From assembly GCA_028691385.1 (NCBI GenBank), contig JAQUZL010000005.1:1-29680 (forward strand): DNA of 29,680 nucleotides. Reading direction: 5' to 3'. Made by a program: the position numbers and the translations under genes. Positions within the stretch are counted from its first letter, which is position 1. Each line of letters begins with the position of its first letter. This stretch comes from Oscillospiraceae bacterium (lineage in GTDB: Bacteria; Bacillota; Clostridia; Oscillospirales; Oscillospiraceae). Of this stretch, positions 23,278-29,680 are shown in pieces. The notes below the pieces were generated by a model. The model was not told where the DNA came from. It saw only the letters and a program-made list of their open reading frames with translations, and searched no databases.

Positions 23278-24111
23278 TGTATGGGGTTTGGATGCAACGC
23301 GGCGGGCGTTGCGGGGTGCCGGATTGTGGACGATTCGCGCGAACGCGCCATCGCGATACTGACCAATGCGCTGGTACCCTGCAACGGACGATTTCCGGCC
23401 ATCATTGCGCTCATCTCTATCTTTTTTGTGGGGGACGGCCCAATGGGCGCGCTGGCTGCGGCGGGACTGCTGACGGGGTTTGTGCTGCTTGGAATCGGGA
23501 TGACCTTTTTCACCAGCTTCCTGCTCAGCCGCACGGCCTGCCGCGGCGAGGGTTCGTCCTTTGCGCTGGAGCTGCCGCCATACCGAAAGCCGCGCATTGG
23601 GCAGGTCATTGTGCGCTCTCTGCTGGACAGAACCATTTTTGTGTTGGGCAGAGCCGTCACGGTGGCGGCGCCTGCCGGGGTGCTCATCTGGTGCCTTGCG
23701 AACATTTCCATGGAGGGGCAGACGCTTTTGGAAATGGCAGCTGCGGCGCTTGATCCGATTGCAATGGTGTTTGGGATGAACGGCGTGATTTTTCTGGCCT
23801 TTATTTTGGGCTTTCCGGCCAACGAACTGGTGCTGCCGATTGTGATGATGACGCTGCTTTCCAGCGGGACGCTGGCGGGCGTGGCCGGCGTGACGGACAT
23901 GGGCGCGGTGCTTCTCGGCGCGGGCTGGACGCCGCTTACGGCACTTTGCACCATCGTTTTTGTGCTGTTTCACTGGCCGTGCAGCACAACCTGCCTCACC
24001 ATCGCCAAGGAAACCGGCAGCTATCGCATGGCGCTGGGCGCAATCGCCCTGCCAACGGCGGTGGGACTCGGCCTGTGCCTGCTGATTCATCTGGCGGCAC
24101 TTGCATTTTGA
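23278..24111 (+). pseudogene. feoB: Ferrous iron transporter FeoB, C-terminal part (gene interrupted by insertion)
   Basis: The last 277 codons of FeoB. It begins with the conserved CMGFGCNAAG segment of the first gate motif, followed by CRIVDDSRERAIAILTNALV, the second gate segment PCNGRFPA and the remaining transmembrane helices to the C-terminus (LCLLIHLAALAF). No frameshift or internal stop is visible, so the break is either recent or kept reversible. The ATG at the junction has no ribosome-binding site, so this half is unlikely to be translated alone. Joined to the N-terminal half it gives a normal compact FeoB of 614 residues. Confidence 0.93.
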
Positions 24112-24112
24112 A

Positions 24113-24141
24113 TTGCGCGCCGCAGAAAAATCGGATATAAT
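24113..24141 (+). promoter_or_regulatory. Putative promoter of nfo
   Basis: TTGCGC (24113-24118), 17-bp spacer, perfect TATAAT (24136-24141), just after the feoB stop and 25 nt before the nfo start codon. Confidence 0.65.
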
Positions 24142-24166
24142 GGAGGAAAGCACAAAGGAGAATACC

Positions 24167-24997
24167 ATGTATTTTGGATGTCATCTGTCCTCTGCGGCGG
24201 GGTTTGCGGCGATGGGCAGGCAGGCGCTGGCACTGCAGGCGGACACCTTTCAGTTTTTTACCCGAAATCCGCGGGGCGGCAACGCCAAGGCGCTTGACCC
24301 TGCCGACTGCGCGGCGCTGCGGGAAATCCTGAAAGAGAACCGCTTCGGCCCCATCGTGGCGCACGCCCCGTATACTGTCAATCCCTGCTCGGCCAACCCG
24401 GAAATCAGGGATTTCGCCCTGCGCACCATGCGCGATGACCTTGACCGACTTTCCCATCTGCCGGAGGCATATTATAATTTCCATCCGGGCAGTCACACGG
24501 GGCAGGGGCTGCAGGTGGGCGTTGCACAAATCACGGCTGCGCTCAACGCGGTGCTGACGCCGGAGCAGCGCACGGTGGTGCTGCTGGAAACCATGGCGGG
24601 TAAGGGTACCGAGGTGGGAAGTCAGTTTTCGCAGCTGCGCGCAATACTGGACGGCGTGCATATGCCAGAGCGTGTGGGCGTATGTCTGGATACGTGCCAT
24701 ATTTACGACGCGGGATATGATCTTGTCAATTCTCTGGAGGACGTTCTTGCTTCGTTTGACCGGGAGATTGGCCTTGACCGCCTGAAGGCGCTGCATTTGA
24801 ACGACAGCAAGAATCCCATGGCCAGTCACAAGGATCGCCATGAAAAGCTTGGCTGCGGCAGCATGGGGTTTGCGGCCTTTTCCGCGATGGTGCGGCACCC
24901 GGCGCTTGGCGCGCTGCCGGCCATTTTGGAAACGCCCAACGACCTGCCCGGCTATGCCGCAGAGATCGCGCGGCTGCGAGATGCAAATAAATTGTAA
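24167..24997 (+). CDS. nfo: Endonuclease IV (AP endonuclease Nfo)
   Basis: A 276-residue zinc-dependent AP endonuclease that cuts 5' to abasic sites in base-excision repair. The trinuclear metal ligands known from the family can all be found: H66, H106 (NFHPGSH), E141, D175 and H178 (CLDTCHIYDAGYD), H210, D223 and H225 (KDRHEKLG) and E255 (ILETP). The length is typical. The ATG at 24167 follows AAAGGAG at about 7 nt and gives the family start MYFGCHLSSAAGF; an upstream in-frame ATG at 24101 lies within the feoB end and is rejected. It has its own promoter. Confidence 0.95.
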   Translation: MYFGCHLSSAAGFAAMGRQALALQADTFQFFTRNPRGGNAKALDPADCAALREILKENRFGPIVAHAPYTVNPCSANPEIRDFALRTMRDDLDRLSHLPEAYYNFHPGSHTGQGLQVGVAQITAALNAVLTPEQRTVVLLETMAGKGTEVGSQFSQLRAILDGVHMPERVGVCLDTCHIYDAGYDLVNSLEDVLASFDREIGLDRLKALHLNDSKNPMASHKDRHEKLGCGSMGFAAFSAMVRHPALGALPAILETPNDLPGYAAEIARLRDANKL

Positions 24998-25003
24998 AAT
25001 GCG

Positions 25004-25045
25004 ACAAACCGCGCGCAGCTTTCCTTGACGGCGCGCGCGGTTTGT
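25004..25045. repeat. Hairpin between nfo and the AI-2E-family gene
   Basis: 13-bp perfect stem (25004-25016 with 25033-25045, ACAAACCGCGCGC) around a 16-nt loop. No T run on the + side, so it is not a standard terminator; the upstream nfo transcript may read through. Confidence 0.55.
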
Positions 25046-25084
25046 GATACCTTTAGCGCAAGGGAACGCGGAGGAGGATTTGCC

Positions 25085-26332
25085 ATGCGGGACGATAAAC
25101 GGTATCTGTACTGGGGCATTACCATTGTGGTGAGCGCGGCGGCGTGCATCATGATTGCCGCAATCATTTTTCACCTGCCCAGCGTGCTGGCACTTGGTTT
25201 TTCCATTTTGAAAACGGTGCGCGCGGCACTGTATGGGATCGCCATTGCATATCTGATTAATCCGCTGGTACATATGGTGGACGACTGCGTTGCACCGGCG
25301 CTGCTCAAGCGGGCAAAAATGAAGCAGCACACAGCGAAAAAGCTGAGCCGCAGCTTGGGCATTTTGTTTGCTTATGTGGTGCTGGCGCTGATTATCTATC
25401 TGCTCATTAAAATGATTTTCCCGCAGCTGACGCAAAGTGTGCAGAATTTTGCGACCAATCTGCCGGGATATTATCGCCGCGCGGAGACTTGGGCGCTGAA
25501 CCTGCTGGAGGATCACCCGGAGCTCAGCAGCTATGCCAACCAGGTCTTTGAGGATGTGTACAGCAAGTCAATGGTGTGGCTACAGACCGATTTGCCCAGC
25601 AAGGCGCAGTCGTTTGTGACCACGGTGACCAGCTCGGCGGTACTGGTGGTCAAGACGCTGCTGAACCTGCTCATCGGCCTGATTGTTTCGGTCTATGTGC
25701 TGTTTGACCGCGACCAGTTTCTGGCGCAGTCCAAAAAGATTACCATCGCGCTGCTGAAGCCCAAGCAGGCCAACCGCCTGATGGACGTGGCGCGGCGTGC
25801 CCACAAGATTTTTGGCGGCTTCATCACCGGCAAGATTCTCGATTCGCTGATTATTGGCGTGCTGTGCTACATCGGCATGCAGCTGCTGCGAATGCCGTAT
25901 CCGGTGCTGGTTGCGACCATCATCGGCGTGACCAATGTGATTCCTTTTTTTGGCCCCTACCTTGGCGCAATTCCATGTTCGCTGCTGATTTTGCTGATTG
26001 ACCCCATGCAGTGTCTGTATTTTGTCATCTTCATTTTGATCCTTCAGCAGATTGACGGCAATATCATAGGCCCGCGCATTTTGGGCGAGGCGACGGGAAT
26101 TTCTTCGTTTTGGGTGGTGGTATCCATCACTGCGTTTGGCGGAATGTTCGGCGTGCTGGGCATGATCATCGGCGTGCCGCTGTTTGCCGTGCTCTATATG
26201 CTCATCGGCGATTTGATCAACGATGCACTGCACAAGCGGAATTTGACCACCGACACCGGCGAATATTACGCGGTGCAGACAGTGGATCAGCTGCCGGAGC
26301 AAAAGGATGTCGTAAAAAATGATGCGAAATAA
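25085..26332 (+). CDS. AI-2E family (PF01594-type) membrane transporter
   Basis: A 415-residue polytopic membrane protein of the AI-2E/UPF0118 family. N-terminal helices (about 10-35 and 38-65) are followed by a long extracytoplasmic helical region (about 110-190) and then the conserved C-terminal block: FGGFITGKILDSLIIGVLCY, GVTNVIPFFGPYLGAIPCSL and QQIDGNIIGPRILGEATGIS. Members have been tied to quorum-signal export or Na+(Li+)/H+ antiport; the substrate cannot be read here. The ATG at 25085 follows a GGAGGA site; an in-frame ATG-like start at 25025 would lie inside the hairpin region. Single-gene unit before the aro operon. Confidence 0.88.
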   Translation: MRDDKRYLYWGITIVVSAAACIMIAAIIFHLPSVLALGFSILKTVRAALYGIAIAYLINPLVHMVDDCVAPALLKRAKMKQHTAKKLSRSLGILFAYVVLALIIYLLIKMIFPQLTQSVQNFATNLPGYYRRAETWALNLLEDHPELSSYANQVFEDVYSKSMVWLQTDLPSKAQSFVTTVTSSAVLVVKTLLNLLIGLIVSVYVLFDRDQFLAQSKKITIALLKPKQANRLMDVARRAHKIFGGFITGKILDSLIIGVLCYIGMQLLRMPYPVLVATIIGVTNVIPFFGPYLGAIPCSLLILLIDPMQCLYFVIFILILQQIDGNIIGPRILGEATGISSFWVVVSITAFGGMFGVLGMIIGVPLFAVLYMLIGDLINDALHKRNLTTDTGEYYAVQTVDQLPEQKDVVKNDAK

Positions 26333-26344
26333 TGAATATAAACC

Positions 26345-26372
26345 TTGCACTTTTTCGATATGTGTGTATAAT
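26345..26372 (+). promoter_or_regulatory. Promoter of the aro leader and operon
   Basis: TTGCAC (26345-26350), 16-bp spacer, TATAAT (26367-26372), 33 nt upstream of the leader-peptide start codon. Confidence 0.8.
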
Positions 26373-26405
26373 AAGCAATAAGTTCCCAACATGGAGAGAT
26401 GTTTT

Positions 26406-26483
26406 ATGAAAACAATCCACGCTTCGCGATTTTATTTTGGCTTTACCCGCTTCTTTTTTGCAGCGGGCATTTGTCATGCATAA
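26406..26483 (+). CDS. Phe-rich leader peptide of the aro operon (attenuator)
   Basis: A 25-codon reading frame with a GGAGAG ribosome site 7 nt upstream. It begins MKTIHASRF and its middle reads FYFGFTRFFF: six Phe codons and one Tyr codon within ten. It ends at TAA, 25 nt before a strong terminator that stands in front of aroF. This matches the layout of Phe leader peptides such as E. coli pheL (MKHIPFFFAFFF). The inferred role is regulatory: stalling of the ribosome at Phe/Tyr codons when charged tRNA is scarce would favour an antiterminator fold and expression of aroF-aroB-aroA. The peptide itself probably has no other function. Confidence 0.85.
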   Translation: MKTIHASRFYFGFTRFFFAAGICHA

Positions 26484-26508
26484 AATCGGGTCGGAACCAT
26501 GAGTGTGT

Positions 26509-26546
26509 CGCTCTCATTGAATTCTGATTCAATGAGAGCGTTTTTT
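26509..26546 (+). terminator. Attenuator terminator upstream of aroF
   Basis: 14-bp perfect stem (26509-26522 with 26527-26540, CGCTCTCATTGAAT), loop TCTG, six T at 26541-26546. It lies after the leader-peptide stop and before the aroF ribosome site. A competing pairing exists: ATGAG (26499-26503) with CTCAT (26513-26517) and GAA with TTC (26522-26524), which would break the 5' arm. Confidence 0.92.
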
Positions 26547-26568
26547 ATTTTGAAAAGGAGTGCTGATT

Positions 26569-27582
26569 ATGGTTGTTATTATGCGTCCGGGCACGGAAAA
26601 GAAATATATTGAGCAGTTGGCCGAGCAGCTGCGGCAGGAGGGCGTGGAGGTCGGCGTTACCAACGGCGTAGGCTGCACCATCCTTGGCCTTGTGGGCGAC
26701 ACCACTGCCATTGATCAGGGTAAGATTGAACTCAACGCCCATGTCGAGCGCGTGATGCGCGTGTCAGAGCCTTACAAGCGCGCGAACCGGAAGTTCCATC
26801 CGGCCGACACGGTGGTGGACGTCGGCGGAGTCAAGATCGGCGGCGGCAACTTCGCCGTGATCGCGGGGCCGTGCTCGGTGGAGTCCAAAGAGCAGATCGT
26901 TGAGGTTGCCAAGGATGTGAAGGCGTCCGGCGCCAAGCTGCTGCGCGGCGGCGCATACAAGCCGCGCACCTCGCCGTATTCGTTCCAGGGGCTTGGTCTG
27001 GATGGGCTGGAGCTGCTGGTGGAAGCCAAAAAGGCTACGGGACTGCCAATCGTGACAGAGATCATCAGCCCGAACCTCTGCGATGAATTTGAGCAAAAGG
27101 TGGATGTGGTGCAGGTAGGCGCGCGCAATATGCAAAACTTTGACCTGCTGAAGGAGGTCGGCAAGCTTTCCAAGCCGATCCTGCTCAAGCGCGGCCTATC
27201 GAGCACTTATGAGGAGTGGATTATGGCGGCGGAGTACATTATGAACGCCGGCAATGCCAACGTCATCCTCTGCGAGCGCGGCATCCGTACCTTCGAAACC
27301 TTCACGCGCAATACCCTCGACATCAGCGCAATCCCCAGCGTCAAGGAGATGACCCATCTGCCGGTCATCGTAGATCCGAGCCACTCCGGCGGCATGCGCA
27401 GGCTGGTGGAGCCGCTGACGCTGGCCGCCATCGCCGCAGGCGCGGACGGCGTCATTGTGGAGGTGCACAACGACCCGGCAAAGGCGCTGTGCGATGGACA
27501 GCAGTCCCTCGACCCGGCACAGTTTGGCCAGCTGATGGCCAAGGCGGAGCACCTTGCCCGGTTCATGGGCAAGCGCCCGTAA
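26569..27582 (+). CDS. aroF: 3-deoxy-7-phosphoheptulonate (DAHP) synthase
   Basis: A 337-residue enzyme joining PEP and erythrose-4-phosphate, the first step of the shikimate pathway. Residues 1-67 form a ferredoxin-like regulatory domain (VVIMRPGTEKKYIEQL) as in the AroF/AroG group of Firmicutes and Thermotoga, where it mediates feedback inhibition by Tyr or Phe. The catalytic barrel follows with the metal-binding IAGPCSVES (about 97-105), GGAYKPRTSPYSFQG, the QVGARNMQNF and KRGLSST segments and VIVDPSHSGG. The ATG at 26569 has AAAAGGAG 8 nt upstream; a GTG at 26560 overlaps that site and is rejected. It is first of the aro operon and under the Phe-rich leader. Confidence 0.96.
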   Translation: MVVIMRPGTEKKYIEQLAEQLRQEGVEVGVTNGVGCTILGLVGDTTAIDQGKIELNAHVERVMRVSEPYKRANRKFHPADTVVDVGGVKIGGGNFAVIAGPCSVESKEQIVEVAKDVKASGAKLLRGGAYKPRTSPYSFQGLGLDGLELLVEAKKATGLPIVTEIISPNLCDEFEQKVDVVQVGARNMQNFDLLKEVGKLSKPILLKRGLSSTYEEWIMAAEYIMNAGNANVILCERGIRTFETFTRNTLDISAIPSVKEMTHLPVIVDPSHSGGMRRLVEPLTLAAIAAGADGVIVEVHNDPAKALCDGQQSLDPAQFGQLMAKAEHLARFMGKRP

Positions 27583-27592
27583 AGGCGCGGCT

Positions 27593-28666
27593 ATGGCAAC
27601 ATTGACGGTTTCCCTGCCGGAGCGGGAATATGACATTGAGATCGAGCGCGGTATTCTTTCGGCATGTGGGCAGTTGAGCCGCCCGCTGCTGCGCGGCAGA
27701 AAAATTGTGATTGTCACAGATTCCACGGTGGGGCCGCTTTATGGCGCGCAGGTCGCACAAAGCTATCGGGACGTGGGCTTTGAGGTGGTGACGTGCACGG
27801 TGCCGGCGGGAGAAAAGAGCAAATCCGCCGCCATGCTCGCCCGGCTCTGGGAGCAAATGGCGGGCGCGGGAATTACGCGTACAGACTGCGTGGTGGCGCT
27901 TGGCGGCGGCGTGGTGGGCGATCTTGCGGGCTTTGCCGCAGCGACCATTCTGCGGGGCGTGGATTTTATTCAGATCCCAACGACCCTGTTGGCGCAGGTG
28001 GATTCGTCCGTCGGCGGCAAGGTCGCAATTGATTTGGAGGCGGGAAAAAATCTCGCCGGTGCATTTTATCAGCCGAAGCTTGTGATGATGGATCCCAATG
28101 TGCTGGATTCACTGCCGGATCGCGTATTTTCTGACGGGATGGCGGAGGTCATCAAGTATGGCTGCATCTGCGACGGTCGGTTTTTTGACCTGCTGGGGCA
28201 GCTTGGCAGCCGCGCGGCGGTCATGGAGCAGATTGACGATGTGCTGACGTGCTGCTGCGCCTGCAAGCGGCAGGTGGTGGAGCAGGATGAGCACGACACC
28301 GGCATGCGGATGATTCTCAATTTCGGCCATACGGCCGGGCATGTGTATGAGCAGGCCTATCACTATGAAACCTATACCCACGGCGAGGGCGTCGCCGCCG
28401 GAATGGTCATTGCGGCAACGCTGGGGGAACGACTGCACCAAACGCCGGCGGGCACGGCGATGCGGATTTGCACCATTTTGAAGCAGTTTGGCCTGCCAAC
28501 GCAGATTTCCTGCCCGATGGAAGCGTTCGAACAGACGCTGAAATTGGATAAAAAAAGCGACGGCAGTCAGATCGCTGTGATTTTGCTGGCGGCAATGGGA
28601 CAGGCTGTGACGCACAAGATGGAAAAAACGGCGCTGCTTGCGCAGTTGGAGAAGATACAGAAATGA
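27593..28666 (+). CDS. aroB: 3-dehydroquinate synthase AroB
   Basis: A 357-residue NAD+- and zinc-dependent enzyme that cyclises DAHP to 3-dehydroquinate. The NAD-binding loop GGGVVGDLAGFAAAT, the segment IPTTLLAQVDSSVGGKVAID, the zinc ligand motifs EVIKYG and FGHTAGHVYE, and HGEGVAAGM are all present. The length is typical. The ATG at 27593 gives the expected N-terminus (MATLTVSLPEREYDI), although its ribosome site (AAAGG) is weak, which suggests coupling to aroF, whose stop is 10 nt upstream. It overlaps aroA by 4 nt. Confidence 0.96.
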   Translation: MATLTVSLPEREYDIEIERGILSACGQLSRPLLRGRKIVIVTDSTVGPLYGAQVAQSYRDVGFEVVTCTVPAGEKSKSAAMLARLWEQMAGAGITRTDCVVALGGGVVGDLAGFAAATILRGVDFIQIPTTLLAQVDSSVGGKVAIDLEAGKNLAGAFYQPKLVMMDPNVLDSLPDRVFSDGMAEVIKYGCICDGRFFDLLGQLGSRAAVMEQIDDVLTCCCACKRQVVEQDEHDTGMRMILNFGHTAGHVYEQAYHYETYTHGEGVAAGMVIAATLGERLHQTPAGTAMRICTILKQFGLPTQISCPMEAFEQTLKLDKKSDGSQIAVILLAAMGQAVTHKMEKTALLAQLEKIQK

Positions 28667-29680
28667 ACATAACCATTACACCCACGCCCTTGCGGGGGAC
28701 GCTGCAGGTCCCGCCATCGAAAAGTCAGGCGCATCGGCTTTTGATCGGTGCGGCGCTGGCGTCAGGTACGAGCAGCATCGCGGGCATTGCGCGCTCGCAG
28801 GATATTTTGGCTACTGCGCGGTGCATGCGCGCGCTGGGCGCGGAAATTTCCGAGCGCTGCGAAACGGTGACCGGGACGCGCGGCGCGGAAAAGCCGCTTC
28901 CGCTGCTGGACTGCGGCGAATCCGGCTCGACGCTGCGCTTTCTCATCCCGGTGGCGCTGGCGATTAGCGGCGGCGGCAGGTTTTGCGGGCAGGGTCGGCT
29001 TTTGCAGCGCCCGCAGACGCCGTATGCGGCGCTTTTTGCGGAGAAAGGCATCAAGTTTGTCCAAACGGCGGAGGAAATCCGCGTGGAAGGACGCTTGACG
29101 CCGGGACAGTACTGCTTGCCCGGCGATGTGTCGAGCCAGTTTATCACAGGGCTGTTATATGCGCTGCCGCTTTTGCCGGGCGATTCGGAGCTTGTGCTGA
29201 CCACGAAGCTGGAGTCAGAGGGCTATGTGGACATGACGCGCGAAGCGCTCGCCGCGTTTGGCGTGCACGTTTCGCGTACCGAAACCGGCTACCGCGTGCC
29301 GGGTGGGCAGCGCTATCGGGCGGCCAAGGTGTGCGTGGAGGGCGATTACTCCCAGGCGGCATTTTTTCTGGCTGCCAACGGTCTTGGCGCGGCGGTGACC
29401 CTGCGTGGACTGCGCGCGCAGTCCACGCAGGGCGACCGGGTGGCTGTGCCGCTCATGCAGGCGCTTGGCGGCGCGGGTGAGGTGACCATTGACGTGTCGC
29501 AGTGCCCGGATCTTGTGCCGGCGCTGGCGGCGCGGGCAGCGCTGCGAGATGGACAAATCACCCATATTGTGGGCGCGGCGCGGCTGCGCATCAAGGAAAG
29601 CGACCGCCTGCAGACCGTGACCGCGCAGCTGCGTGGGCTTGGCGCGCAGCTCACGGAGCAGCCCGATGCGCTGACGATTT
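28663..29680 (+). CDS. aroA: EPSP synthase (3-phosphoshikimate 1-carboxyvinyltransferase) AroA, N-terminal part
   Basis: The gene runs off the window after 339 codons of an expected 420 or so. AroA transfers enolpyruvate from PEP to shikimate-3-phosphate. The N-terminal substrate site PPSKSQAHR (Lys20), the CGESGSTLRFLIPVALA loop, GDVSSQFITGLLYALPLL, the mid-protein EGDYSQAAFFLAA and the PEP-binding RIKESDR are all intact. It overlaps the aroB stop (ATGA), so it belongs to the operon controlled by the Phe-rich leader. The CGESG loop has Ser instead of the second Asn/Ala variants seen in E. coli-type enzymes, a position linked to glyphosate response; this is a family-level inference only. Confidence 0.95.
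   Translation, partial: MNITITPTPLRGTLQVPPSKSQAHRLLIGAALASGTSSIAGIARSQDILATARCMRALGAEISERCETVTGTRGAEKPLPLLDCGESGSTLRFLIPVALAISGGGRFCGQGRLLQRPQTPYAALFAEKGIKFVQTAEEIRVEGRLTPGQYCLPGDVSSQFITGLLYALPLLPGDSELVLTTKLESEGYVDMTREALAAFGVHVSRTETGYRVPGGQRYRAAKVCVEGDYSQAAFFLAANGLGAAVTLRGLRAQSTQGDRVAVPLMQALGGAGEVTIDVSQCPDLVPALAARAALRDGQITHIVGAARLRIKESDRLQTVTAQLRGLGAQLTEQPDALTI

Noticed and set aside
23275..24111. Independent short FeoB-like gene starting at ATG 23275
   Set aside because: No ribosome site precedes it, it lacks the G domain, and it joins in frame to the upstream half across the shared CCATG.
23116..24168. Long - strand frame covering the C-terminal half of feoB and the right end of the element
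   Set aside because: The feoB-antisense part is a shadow. Only its last 51 codons inside the element are of interest, as the possible recombinase extension in a circle.
25004..25045. Intrinsic terminator after nfo
   Set aside because: The stem is good but no T run follows on the + strand, so I list it only as a hairpin.
26480..26546. T-box riboswitch upstream of aroF (the string GGGTCGGAACC resembles the T-box sequence)
   Set aside because: The match has an inserted base and lacks the CGCG part. The leader from promoter to terminator is only about 135 nt, too short for a normal Stem I, and it is mostly occupied by a Phe-rich peptide with a good ribosome site.

Overview
The window looks like chromosomal DNA of a GC-rich Firmicute of class Clostridia, most like an Oscillospiraceae/Ruminococcaceae-type gut bacterium. 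The evidence is the gene content (dcw cluster with a PASTA-domain PBP, DivIB/FtsQ, YerC, Clostridia-type FeoB, SLH-domain protein), a DAP-type MurE, Firmicutes-type Shine-Dalgarno sites, TTGACA/TATAAT promoters and U-tailed terminators. I cannot name the species.

Layout. (1) 1-13.1 kb, + strand: the division and cell-wall (dcw) cluster rsmH (partial) - ftsL - PASTA PBP - murE - murF - mraY - ftsW - murG - murA - ftsQ/divIB - ftsZ. Spacing is tight, with 4-nt overlaps or short gaps; ftsZ has its own promoter and a strong terminator. murD and ftsA are not in the cluster. (2) 13.1-14.5 kb, - strand: purA, whose promoter carries an inverted repeat in its spacer. (3) 14.6-16.6 kb, +: yerC, a SAM methyltransferase and hslO (Hsp33). 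(4) 16.6-17.2 kb: a five-tRNA operon (Val, Asp, Phe, Gly, Cys) behind a consensus promoter. (5) 17.3-18.5 kb, -: iron-dependent alcohol dehydrogenase. (6) 18.7-18.85 kb: a single tRNA-Thr unit. (7) 19.0-24.1 kb: feoA and feoB. (8) 24.1-26.3 kb: endonuclease IV and an AI-2E-family membrane protein. (9) 26.3 kb to the end: a shikimate-pathway operon aroF-aroB-aroA (aroA runs off the window), preceded by a leader.

Two regions stand out. First, feoB is cut in two by an insertion of about 3.0 kb (20282-23277). It lies between the codons for Met337 and the Cys of the conserved GFGCN-containing motif, and is flanked by a 5-bp CCATG repeat. Removing it rejoins feoB exactly in frame as a 614-residue protein. 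The insertion carries a serine recombinase, a secreted trypsin-like protease with an SLH-like N-terminus and a small membrane protein, all on the - strand. The recombinase stop codon lies in host feoB DNA. In an excised circle the recombinase frame would run 51 residues further and overlap the start of the small membrane gene, so the three genes would form one head-to-tail ring.

Second, the aro operon is preceded by a consensus-like promoter, a 25-codon leader peptide with six Phe and one Tyr codons, and a 14-bp terminator hairpin with a U run. This is the layout of a ribosome-mediated transcription attenuator sensing charged tRNA-Phe (possibly tRNA-Tyr).

The dcw genes together supply lipid II synthesis (MurA, MurE, MurF, MraY, MurG) and the septal machine (FtsL, PBP, FtsW, DivIB, FtsZ). 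The aro genes carry out the first, second and sixth steps of the shikimate pathway.
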